From contig CABYFG010000001.1 in NCBI GenBank assembly GCA_902518185.1, positions 152,402 through 216,401 on the forward strand: 64,000 nt of DNA, in the 5' to 3' direction. Positions within the stretch are counted from its first letter, which is position 1. Each line of letters opens with the position of its first letter. The notes under the pieces are model-generated. The model worked only from the letters and a program-made list of their open reading frames with translations, was not told where the DNA came from and made no database searches. Position numbers and translations under genes: made by a program. This document shows positions 56,741 through 64,000 of the stretch, one piece after another. Source of the DNA: an uncultured Pelagibacteraceae bacterium (lineage in GTDB: Bacteria; Pseudomonadota; Alphaproteobacteria; Pelagibacterales; Pelagibacteraceae).

Positions 56741-56768
56741 AAAATTTTTTCATTTAATAATCTTGATT

Positions 56769-57605
56769 ATGAAATTTATTTCTGCATTTATAATATTTGT
56801 TTGTTTACTTACCTTCGGTTGTAAATCGAATAAAGAGGAAAAAATTGTTTTAGATAGCAAAGATTTAGAGTCTCAAATGTCAGAAGCTTACTTGGAGGGA
56901 TTAAAAGCTCTGGAAGAAGGAGATGTTCTTTTTGCAGCTAAAAATTTTAATATAGTTGAAAATATATATCCACAATCAATATGGGCTCCTAGATCAGTTT
57001 TGATGGCAGCATATTCATATTACATTCAGGATTATTATGGTGATGCAATATTTGAATTAAATAGATTCATTAAAAATTATCCTGAAAATGAGAATTCAGC
57101 ATATGCTTATTTTTTATTAGCGACTTGTTATTATGAATTAATTGTTGATGAAAAAAAGGATTTATCATCAATAATAAAATCAAAAGAATATTATAATTTC
57201 ATAATAGAAACTTATCCAAATACTGATTTTGCCTTAGACTCAAAATTTAAATTGCTTTTGATCAATAACATTCTAGCCTCAAAAGAAATCTATATTGGCA
57301 AATATTATTTATCAAAAAAAAAGTGGATACCTGCAATGAACAGATTTAAAAATGTGATTGAAGATTATGATGAGACAGACTACGTACAAGAGGCTATTCA
57401 TAGGTTAGTTGAAATAAATTATATTTTAGGTTTAGATGTAGAGGCAAAAAAGTATGCCTCTTTACTTGGATATAATTACCAAAGTAGTGAATGGTATAAA
57501 GAATCTTATAAAGTTTTTAATAAAGATTACGTTAACCCCGTCTCTAAAATTAAAAAAGAAAAAGGAAACAAAATTATAAGAAAATTTAAAGAACTTTTTA
57601 AATAG
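56769..57605 (+). CDS. bamD: Outer-membrane assembly lipoprotein BamD
   Basis: I choose ATG 56769, two codons inside the longest frame, which starts at TTG 56763. The lipoprotein signal (FIIFVCLLTFGC) is followed by five TPR-like helical pairs: YLEGLKALEEGDVLFAAKNF, SVLMAAYSYYIQDYYGDAIF, AYFLLATCYYELI. BamD works with BamA to insert barrels, relevant for the three barrel proteins at 18670-26436. The last 30 residues are basic and extend beyond the TPR region. ligA begins 1 nt downstream. Confidence 0.92.
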   Translation: MKFISAFIIFVCLLTFGCKSNKEEKIVLDSKDLESQMSEAYLEGLKALEEGDVLFAAKNFNIVENIYPQSIWAPRSVLMAAYSYYIQDYYGDAIFELNRFIKNYPENENSAYAYFLLATCYYELIVDEKKDLSSIIKSKEYYNFIIETYPNTDFALDSKFKLLLINNILASKEIYIGKYYLSKKKWIPAMNRFKNVIEDYDETDYVQEAIHRLVEINYILGLDVEAKKYASLLGYNYQSSEWYKESYKVFNKDYVNPVSKIKKEKGNKIIRKFKELFK

Positions 57606-57606
57606 G

Positions 57607-59637
57607 ATGAAGATCGTAAAAATAAAGAAAGATTATTTAAGAAGAATTAAAAAATTAACAAAATTTAATGAGAGTTATTATAATAAAAATAAATCTCTTG
57701 TATCAGATGCTGATTACGATTTACTTAAAGAAGAAATAATCAATCTTGAAAAAACATACAATTTTTTGGATCATAAAGATTCTCCCTCAAAAATAGTTGG
57801 GTACAAACCTTCAAAAACATTTAAAAAATTAAGTCATAAAGTCCCAATGTTATCATTATCTAATGCTTTTACAGAAGAGGATTTAATAAATTTTGAAAAA
57901 AAAATAATCAATTATTTAGATGAAAAAAGTAGTTATGAAATTGAGTATAGTGCAGAGCCAAAAATTGACGGTATCTCGGCGTCTTTAATTTATAAAAAAG
58001 GGAAACTTATAACTGGTTTGTCTAGAGGTGACGGACAAATAGGAGAGGACATAACTTTAAATTTGAAAACTATTAGTGATATCCCTAAAATTATAACATT
58101 AAAAGATTTTCCGGAGGAGATAGATATACGAGGAGAAGTATTTATCAAAAATAGTGACTTTAAAAAGTTATCAAATAAGTTTGCTAATCCAAGAAATGCT
58201 GCATCTGGATCTTTACGACAAAAAAATCCTGAAGATACAAAAAAAATTCCATTAAAATTTATTGCATATACTTTTGGATACGAAAAAGGTTTAAAAGTAA
58301 AAAATCAAAATGAATTTTTATCTAAATTAAATAAATGGGGATTCAAAATAAATCATTTAAATAAAGTTATAAGTGGAATAAAAAATTTATTAGAAAATTA
58401 TAATCAAATAGAAAAAAAAAGGAGTGATTTAGATTTCGATATAGATGGTATTGTTTATAAAATTAATGATTTAAAGTTACAAAAAAGACTTGGATTTGTT
58501 GCAAATGCCCCTAGATGGGCGGTAGCCCACAAATTTTCAGCTAACAGTGGTATTTCAAAAATTATAGATATTGATATTCAGATTGGTAGAACAGGAGCAT
58601 TAACTCCTGTCGCTAAAATTAATCCAGTAAACATTGGAGGTGTAGTCGTTTCAAACGCTACTCTTCATAATGAAGACGAAATAATTAGAAAAGACATAAG
58701 AGTGGGAGATACTGTTAAGATTGAAAGAGCAGGAGATGTGATACCACACATTGTTTCTGTAGATATTAAAAAAAGAGAGGCAAATTCAAAAAAATTTTCA
58801 TTTCCTTTAAAATGTCCTTCTTGTGGTTCTCAAACAATAAAAGAATATAATTTTACAACAAAAAAAAAGGATGCTGTAAGAAGATGCTCAACTGAGGGTT
58901 TTGAGTGTAAAAAAGTTGCTATCGAAAAGATTAAACATTTTGTGTCTAAAGAGGCGTTTAATATTGATGGGTTAGGAAAAAAAATTGTAGAAAATTTTTA
59001 CAATCTAAAATTAATTAGATTACCACAAGATATTTTTAATTTAGACTATAATAAAATAGAAAAAATGGAAGGTTGGGGAAATAAGTCAATCTCAAATTTA
59101 AGATTTTCAATCAATGCAAAAAAGAATGTTTCTTTTGAAAAATTTATTTACTCTCTGGGCATTAGACATATTGGATTTGAAAACGCAAAATTAATTTCCA
59201 AAGATCTTAAATCACCTAAGAACCTATTAACATTAATTGAGCTTAATAAAATCGACGATTTATTGAATATAGATGGAATTGGAGATACACAAATTAATTC
59301 AATAAAAAATTTTTTTAGAAATGACACAAATTTTGAGATTTTTAAAAATCTTTTTAATATTCTGAAAATAGAAAATAGTCTTGAAACAAATGAACATGGG
59401 CCACTAAGAAATAAAACATTTATGCTTACAGGTAAACTCGAAGGAATGAGTAGGGCTGAGGCTAAATCGTTGATAGAACAAAATTCTGGTACAATAATTA
59501 GCAACGTTAATAGCAAGCTCAATTATTTGGTAATAGGAAAAAAACCCACAAAAAGAAAAGTTGATGCTGCCAATGCAATGAAAATTAAGTTACTTAGTCA
59601 AAAAGATTTAATAAAAATGTTAAATAAAACTAGCTAA
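57607..59637 (+). CDS. ligA: NAD-dependent DNA ligase LigA
   Basis: The 676-residue protein has normal length and domain order: Ia domain (SYYNKNKSLVSDADYDLL), adenylation domain with the AMP-lysine in EPKIDGISASL (K119), SRGDGQIGEDIT, FANPRNAASGSLRQ, an OB fold (IGRTGALTPVAKINP), a four-Cys zinc finger (CPSC, later RRCSTEGFEC), helix-hairpin-helix repeats and a C-terminal BRCT domain (TFMLTGKLEGMSRAEAK). It seals Okazaki fragments. It converges with pepP and overlaps it by 18 nt. Confidence 0.97.
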   Translation: MKIVKIKKDYLRRIKKLTKFNESYYNKNKSLVSDADYDLLKEEIINLEKTYNFLDHKDSPSKIVGYKPSKTFKKLSHKVPMLSLSNAFTEEDLINFEKKIINYLDEKSSYEIEYSAEPKIDGISASLIYKKGKLITGLSRGDGQIGEDITLNLKTISDIPKIITLKDFPEEIDIRGEVFIKNSDFKKLSNKFANPRNAASGSLRQKNPEDTKKIPLKFIAYTFGYEKGLKVKNQNEFLSKLNKWGFKINHLNKVISGIKNLLENYNQIEKKRSDLDFDIDGIVYKINDLKLQKRLGFVANAPRWAVAHKFSANSGISKIIDIDIQIGRTGALTPVAKINPVNIGGVVVSNATLHNEDEIIRKDIRVGDTVKIERAGDVIPHIVSVDIKKREANSKKFSFPLKCPSCGSQTIKEYNFTTKKKDAVRRCSTEGFECKKVAIEKIKHFVSKEAFNIDGLGKKIVENFYNLKLIRLPQDIFNLDYNKIEKMEGWGNKSISNLRFSINAKKNVSFEKFIYSLGIRHIGFENAKLISKDLKSPKNLLTLIELNKIDDLLNIDGIGDTQINSIKNFFRNDTNFEIFKNLFNILKIENSLETNEHGPLRNKTFMLTGKLEGMSRAEAKSLIEQNSGTIISNVNSKLNYLVIGKKPTKRKVDAANAMKIKLLSQKDLIKMLNKTS

Positions 59638-61347
59638 CCATCTTCTTTCTACTTTATTAAGATAGTAAAATAATTTTGAGTAAACATTTAAATGATATTT
59701 ATACAGATAGTCTTTTTCAATTTTATTTAATTCATTATAATTAATCAATTTTTTTTCAATCGGTACTAAAGTTAAATTTTCAAAAAATAATCCCTTCTTA
59801 TTTCGATCTACAAAAATTAAATTTTCAATTCTTATTCCAAATTTCCCTTTATTATAATAACCAGGCTCATTACTTAAAACCATTCCCTCCTTAAGTTTAA
59901 CTTTATTAAATTTTGATATTGATTGAGGTCCCTCATGAACATTTAAAAAAAAACCTACACCATGACCAGTGCCATGCTCATAATCAAGGCCTATGTCCTT
60001 GAGGTTTTTTCTTGCGAGGTTGTCAATTAAGGCTCCATTATAAAATTTTTTTAAATTTGCAGTTACAACTGCTATATGACCCTTTAACACCCTTGTGAAA
60101 ATATCTTTCATATACTTTTTAGGTTTTCCAAAATGAATTGTTCTAGTAACATCTGTAGTTCCATAATTGTATTGTCCACCAGAGTCACATAAAAAAATAT
60201 CTTTTTTATTAATAATTTTAGAGGTTTTCTTTTCTGCTCTATAATGAATTATTGAGGCATTGGCACCCGTTCCAGCAATAGTATTGAAACTTGAAAAGAG
60301 ATAGCTTTTATTCTTTCTTCTAAAACTTTCTAATTTTTTTTGAGCTTCATATTCAGTAATTTTTTTTTTATTTATATTCTGTATCCAATATAAAAAACGT
60401 GTTAGTGCAACTCCATCAATAACATGGCTCTTAATCATGTTATAAATTTCTTTTCTATTTTTGATAGACTTTAAATAATAGATTGGATCCTCTTTAATAA
60501 AAATCTTTGCTTTTTCTTTGAATAAATTTTCATAATATAATGAACAACTTTTTTTATCTATAACAATTCTTTTATCATTTAAATTTTTAGTGAAAATTTT
60601 AAAATTTTTAATCTCAATCACATTTTCTTTCTTCAATTTTTTTTCTTTAATAATTTTTTTCAATTTAATTAAATTTGAAATACAATAAATTTTTCCAGTT
60701 TTACCTATTAAAAGGCGGCAATTAGGAATCGGACTATGTGGATTGTCATATCCTCTTATATTTAATACCCAAGCAATGTTTTCTGGGGCACTAACGAATA
60801 AATAATCCATTTTTTCTTTTTTTAAATAAACACAAATTTTTTTAATTTTTTTTAAATGATTTTCTCCTACAATTTTTGTGCTAAGCGAAAAAAAAGGTTT
60901 AGGTTTTGGTAAAGTATATTTATTAAATATTGTATCAACAAGATTGAAGTTAAATTTTTTTATTTTTGTCTTCACTTTAAAAAAAGTTTTTAATTGATGA
61001 GAAGTAAAAAGTTTTGAGTCAATACCGAGTGATAGATTTTTAAATAACTTACAATTAATTATATTTTGAATATTTATAATATTAAATAAATTACCTGATT
61101 CCAATTGAGCTTGGAGAGTATACCTTCCATCCACAAATAAATAATTTTTTTTTTTTAAAATGACAGCATAACCAGCGGATCCACTAAAATTTGAAATTGT
61201 TTTAAGTCTGTCTTTTGATGAATATTCAGAAAAATACTCGTCATTTTTGGGAATAATATAACCATCAATGTCCAAAGAGTGAAATTTTGATCTAAGTCTT
61301 TTAATTCTTTCACTAATCATTTTATTCTTTTTTGATACCTTATCCAT
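59620..61347 (-). CDS. Xaa-Pro aminopeptidase, M24B family (PepP-like)
   Basis: The 575-residue protein has two creatinase-like N-terminal domains (RIKRLRSKFHSLDIDGYIIP, GSAGYAVILKKKNYLFVDGRY) and a pita-bread catalytic domain. The metal ligands are visible: Asp in FLCDSGGQY and GTTDVTRT, His in HGTGHGVGFFLNVHEGP, Glu in LSNEPGYY and IRIENL. It removes N-terminal residues before proline. The length (near 600) matches the long eukaryote/bacterial aminopeptidase P form. It overlaps uvrD by 31 nt upstream. Confidence 0.93.
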   Translation of the reverse strand: MDKVSKKNKMISERIKRLRSKFHSLDIDGYIIPKNDEYFSEYSSKDRLKTISNFSGSAGYAVILKKKNYLFVDGRYTLQAQLESGNLFNIINIQNIINCKLFKNLSLGIDSKLFTSHQLKTFFKVKTKIKKFNFNLVDTIFNKYTLPKPKPFFSLSTKIVGENHLKKIKKICVYLKKEKMDYLFVSAPENIAWVLNIRGYDNPHSPIPNCRLLIGKTGKIYCISNLIKLKKIIKEKKLKKENVIEIKNFKIFTKNLNDKRIVIDKKSCSLYYENLFKEKAKIFIKEDPIYYLKSIKNRKEIYNMIKSHVIDGVALTRFLYWIQNINKKKITEYEAQKKLESFRRKNKSYLFSSFNTIAGTGANASIIHYRAEKKTSKIINKKDIFLCDSGGQYNYGTTDVTRTIHFGKPKKYMKDIFTRVLKGHIAVVTANLKKFYNGALIDNLARKNLKDIGLDYEHGTGHGVGFFLNVHEGPQSISKFNKVKLKEGMVLSNEPGYYNKGKFGIRIENLIFVDRNKKGLFFENLTLVPIEKKLINYNELNKIEKDYLYKYHLNVYSKLFYYLNKVERRWLASFI

Positions 61348-63350
61348 CCAGGACTTCTAATATTGTCATTATCATCAAAATCCTGGTTAAATTCAAAGTC
61401 ATCAATATTATCTTTTTCCTCATCAAAAAAAGAATTTTTCTCTAGATATTTTTCTGGCAACTCCTCAATAAATCTTGATGCCATGCTATCAATCCAATCA
61501 CCTTGATAAAATCTGTTCATTGAAAATGAAATATTTGCTATTTTTTTTGCCCTAGTCACACCAACGTAGGCCAATCTTCTTTCCTCTTCGAGTCCACTTT
61601 GGCCTTTCTCCTCAATAGATTTTTGATTTGGAAATAATCCCTCCTCCCAGCCGGGTAAGAAAACTGCATCAAATTCTAATCCTTTAGAAGCATGCATTGT
61701 CATCATATTAACCTTCTCACCGTCCCATTCTTGATCAACAGATGTAGCTAATGAAACATGTTCTAAAAAACTTTCTAAATTATCAAATTCTTTCATTGCA
61801 CTTAAAAGTTCTTTAATATTTTCTATTCTATTTTCATTCTCTAAATCTTTTTTATTTTTAAGCATAGCTGAATAACCAGACTCATCTAATATGATTTGTA
61901 ATAGTTTCACATGATTTTTTTTTTTGATTTTAAGATCATATCTCCATTTGTTCATAAGTTCTAAAAATTGAATTATGCTTGCTTTTGTTTTTGGTTTAAT
62001 CAAGTTTTCTTCAATCATTCTTTTTGCAGATTTTTCTAAATTAAGTGAATTTTTTTTTGCAAATTTGTGTATAGAATTTAAGGTGTTATCACCAATTGAT
62101 CTTTTTGGATTATTTATAATTCTCTCAAACGCAAGATCGTCAGTCTCTTGATTGACCAATCTTAAGTAAGAAATACAATCTTTAATTTCAGCCCTTTCAT
62201 AAAATTTAGTCCCTCCCAAAATTCTATATGGTAAACCAATTTTCAAAAATCTTTCCTCAAATTCTCTTGTCTGAAATATTGCTCGTACTAGAATTGCGAT
62301 ATTGTTAAATGAAAATTTGCTCTTCAATCTTTCAATTTCATCCGAAACTCCAATCGCTTCATCTTTTCCATTTTTGAAGCAATTTAATTTTATTAATTCA
62401 CCATTTTCCATACTTGTCGTTAGAGTTTTTCCTACTCTATTTTGATTGTGAGAAATTAAATTAGATGCAACAGATAAAATATTTTGGGTTGATCTGTAAT
62501 TTTCCTCTAATCTGATTACTTTTGTATTCTTATAAACTTTGTCAAATTCTAAAAAATTTTTTATTTCTGCCCCACGCCAACTGTAAATAGATTGATCATC
62601 ATCTCCAACACAACAGATATTATTATTTTTATTTGTAAGCAGGTGCAACCACTTACTTTGTATAAAATTTGTGTCTTGATACTCATCAACTAAAATATAC
62701 TTAAAATTTTTTGAGTATATTTCTCTTATGTCATTATTCTTCTCAAGAATTTTAACGGAATGTAAAATTAGATCACCAAAATCACAAGTGTTCAAGTCTA
62801 TTAGTTTTTGTTGATATATTTTGTAAATTGGCAAGATAGTTTTTTCATAGATATCTTTTTTATTAATAACAACCTCATTAGGATAAAAGCCTTTATTTTT
62901 CCAACGATCAATTATAGCTAATATATATCTTGGAGCCAATTGTTTTACATCTATATTTTCTGCTTTACATATATTTTTTACTAATCTTATTTGATCATCA
63001 GTATCAATAATTGTAAAACTTGAATTTAAATTAACGGCTGTTGCATGTTTTCTTAAAAGTTTAGCACAAATTGAATGAAAAGTTCCCAACCAACTTATAC
63101 CAGTGGCACTTGAGCCTAACATACTACTGACTCTTAATTGCATTTCTTTGGCTGCCTTATTAGTGAAAGTCACCGCAAGAATTTGATTTGGAAAAGCTCT
63201 CTTTTTTTGAATAATATTAACAATTCGACTAGTAAGCACTTTTGTTTTACCTGATCCAGCGCCGGCTACAATTAATAACGGCCCATCTAGATACATTACG
63301 GCTTCTTTTTGCGCTTTATTAAGATTTTTTAAATAATCAGAGTTTACCAT
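61317..63350 (-). CDS. UvrD/PcrA-family DNA helicase
   Basis: The 677-residue superfamily 1 helicase has LNKAQKEAVMYLDGPLLIVA, Walker A GAGSGKTKVL, VTFTNKAAKEM, VDEYQDTNFIQ, VGDDDQSIYSWRGAE, LEENYRST, MTMHASKGLEFDAVFLPGWE and VGVTRAKK. It unwinds DNA in repair. It lacks the long C-terminal Tudor-like tail of E. coli UvrD, ending soon after motif VI in an acidic stretch (DDFEFNQDFDDNDN). It is divergent from the AsmA-like gene. Confidence 0.95.
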   Translation of the reverse strand: MVNSDYLKNLNKAQKEAVMYLDGPLLIVAGAGSGKTKVLTSRIVNIIQKKRAFPNQILAVTFTNKAAKEMQLRVSSMLGSSATGISWLGTFHSICAKLLRKHATAVNLNSSFTIIDTDDQIRLVKNICKAENIDVKQLAPRYILAIIDRWKNKGFYPNEVVINKKDIYEKTILPIYKIYQQKLIDLNTCDFGDLILHSVKILEKNNDIREIYSKNFKYILVDEYQDTNFIQSKWLHLLTNKNNNICCVGDDDQSIYSWRGAEIKNFLEFDKVYKNTKVIRLEENYRSTQNILSVASNLISHNQNRVGKTLTTSMENGELIKLNCFKNGKDEAIGVSDEIERLKSKFSFNNIAILVRAIFQTREFEERFLKIGLPYRILGGTKFYERAEIKDCISYLRLVNQETDDLAFERIINNPKRSIGDNTLNSIHKFAKKNSLNLEKSAKRMIEENLIKPKTKASIIQFLELMNKWRYDLKIKKKNHVKLLQIILDESGYSAMLKNKKDLENENRIENIKELLSAMKEFDNLESFLEHVSLATSVDQEWDGEKVNMMTMHASKGLEFDAVFLPGWEEGLFPNQKSIEEKGQSGLEEERRLAYVGVTRAKKIANISFSMNRFYQGDWIDSMASRFIEELPEKYLEKNSFFDEEKDNIDDFEFNQDFDDNDNIRSPGWIRYQKRIK

Positions 63351-63384
63351 TTTAAATAAATAATTATAAGTTGATCAGTTCAAT

Positions 63385-64000
63385 ATGCAAAAACATAATT
63401 TATTACTTAAAAAAATAAAGAAACAAATTTTCGCAATCAATGATTTGCTAGAAAACTTTTTTAACAAGCTTAAAAATTTAAATCAAAAAAATCTTAAAGC
63501 AAAATTTCAACAACATAATAAACTTTTTTGGGGTTTTGGTACACTTGTAATTTTAATTGTGAGTTATTTTTTGGCACCCACAGCCTATGACAGACCAAGA
63601 ACAAAACAAATGATTAAAGATCAACTTTTAAATAAATATGACATTACAATAAAATTTAATGAAAAAATAACATATTCTTTACTTCCAAGACCACATTTTA
63701 AATCTAAAAATTTATCAATTATCAGCACTGATAAAGAAATTGCAAATATAGAAAATTTTAAAATTTTTATATCTATTGATAGATTATTCTCATTTAAAAA
63801 TTTTGAAATTAAAGATGTAATTTTTAATAAATCAGAATTTTTTTTTAGTAAACAAGATTATGACTTTTTTCATAAGTTCTTAAGTATCGAACCAAGTAAA
63901 AATAAGATTGTTATTTCTAATAGTAAGATTTTTTTTGAAGATGAGGATAATGATGTGTTGTTTATTAATAAAATTACTAATGGTAAATTTTTTTACGACT
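63385..64000 (+). CDS. AsmA-like envelope protein, N-terminal part (runs off window)
   Basis: The frame is open from ATG 63385 to the window end. The first 45 residues are basic and helical, followed by a transmembrane helix (about 50-66, FWGFGTLVILIVSYFLAP). The periplasmic start (YDITIKFNEKITYSLLPRPHFK, LSIISTDKEIANIENFKIFI) matches the AsmA pattern of a Pro-containing strand before a lipid-transfer beta groove. AsmA-like proteins are implicated in phospholipid transport and outer-membrane assembly. The call is tentative because only about 205 residues are visible. Confidence 0.65.
   Translation, partial: MQKHNLLLKKIKKQIFAINDLLENFFNKLKNLNQKNLKAKFQQHNKLFWGFGTLVILIVSYFLAPTAYDRPRTKQMIKDQLLNKYDITIKFNEKITYSLLPRPHFKSKNLSIISTDKEIANIENFKIFISIDRLFSFKNFEIKDVIFNKSEFFFSKQDYDFFHKFLSIEPSKNKIVISNSKIFFEDEDNDVLFINKITNGKFFYD

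Overview
The window is AT-rich, densely packed DNA with short intergenic gaps and frequent gene overlaps. Gene content (an alphaproteobacterial DnaG/RpoD pair, carAB, LpxC, BamD, MlaA/MlaC and a full mur/fts cluster), A/T-biased codon use, Lys/Ile/Asn-rich proteins and extreme compactness fit a free-living streamlined alphaproteobacterium of the SAR11/Pelagibacterales type. This placement is inferred from style and gene order; no database was searched.

Left part (1-26.4 kb), surface and signalling region. It opens with the end of a PP2C (SpoIIE/RsbU-type) phosphatase. An unusually long 833-nt gap follows, holding an array of a 10-nt motif (CTCTAACACA) in both orientations. Next is a type IV pilus-like operon: a PilM-PilN fusion, PilO, PilP, a PilQ secretin with a frameshift at a G6 run, PilB and PilC. 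A minus-strand operon encodes a partner-switching core: two STAS anti-anti-sigma proteins and an RsbW-like kinase, the latter frameshifted in an A6 run. Two type IV pilins follow. An ammonium transporter is fused to a PP2C phosphatase. Then come an outer-membrane barrel protein with a helical-repeat N-terminus, a secreted FecR-domain protein with a lysine-rich tail, and a CHASE2-PP2C phosphatase. Three paralogous propeller-like/beta-barrel outer-membrane proteins end the region. A decayed PP2C 3' fragment between the first two shows that they arose by tandem duplication.

Middle (26.4-38.7 kb), housekeeping. Minus-strand carA-carB; plus-strand yqeY-dnaG-rpoD; an FkbM methyltransferase; a structurally odd tRNA-Val(GAC) and a CAU tRNA; minus-strand mlaA-mlaC; a muramoyl amidase; and the RNase P RNA.

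Right part (38.8-59.6 kb), division and cell wall cluster. A promoter overlapped by three MraZ boxes precedes mraZ-ftsZ-rsmH-ftsL-ftsI-murEF(fusion)-mraY-murD-ftsW-murG-murC-murB-ddl-ftsQ-ftsA(short)-lpxC-bamD-ligA. Two departures from the standard order stand out. ftsZ sits next to mraZ instead of after ftsA, and ftsA is reduced to its first half plus a C-terminal amphipathic segment. The window ends with minus-strand pepP and uvrD and the start of a plus-strand AsmA-like gene.

Best candidate for an undescribed system: an environmental partner switch. Three PP2C phosphatases, two of them fused to sensor modules (ammonium transporter; CHASE2), lie within about 18 kb of two STAS proteins and their kinase, interleaved with type IV pilus and outer-membrane genes. 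Ammonium-dependent control of surface structures is a hypothesis from domain content and proximity only. Both frameshifts lie in homopolymers, so sequence error must be excluded first.
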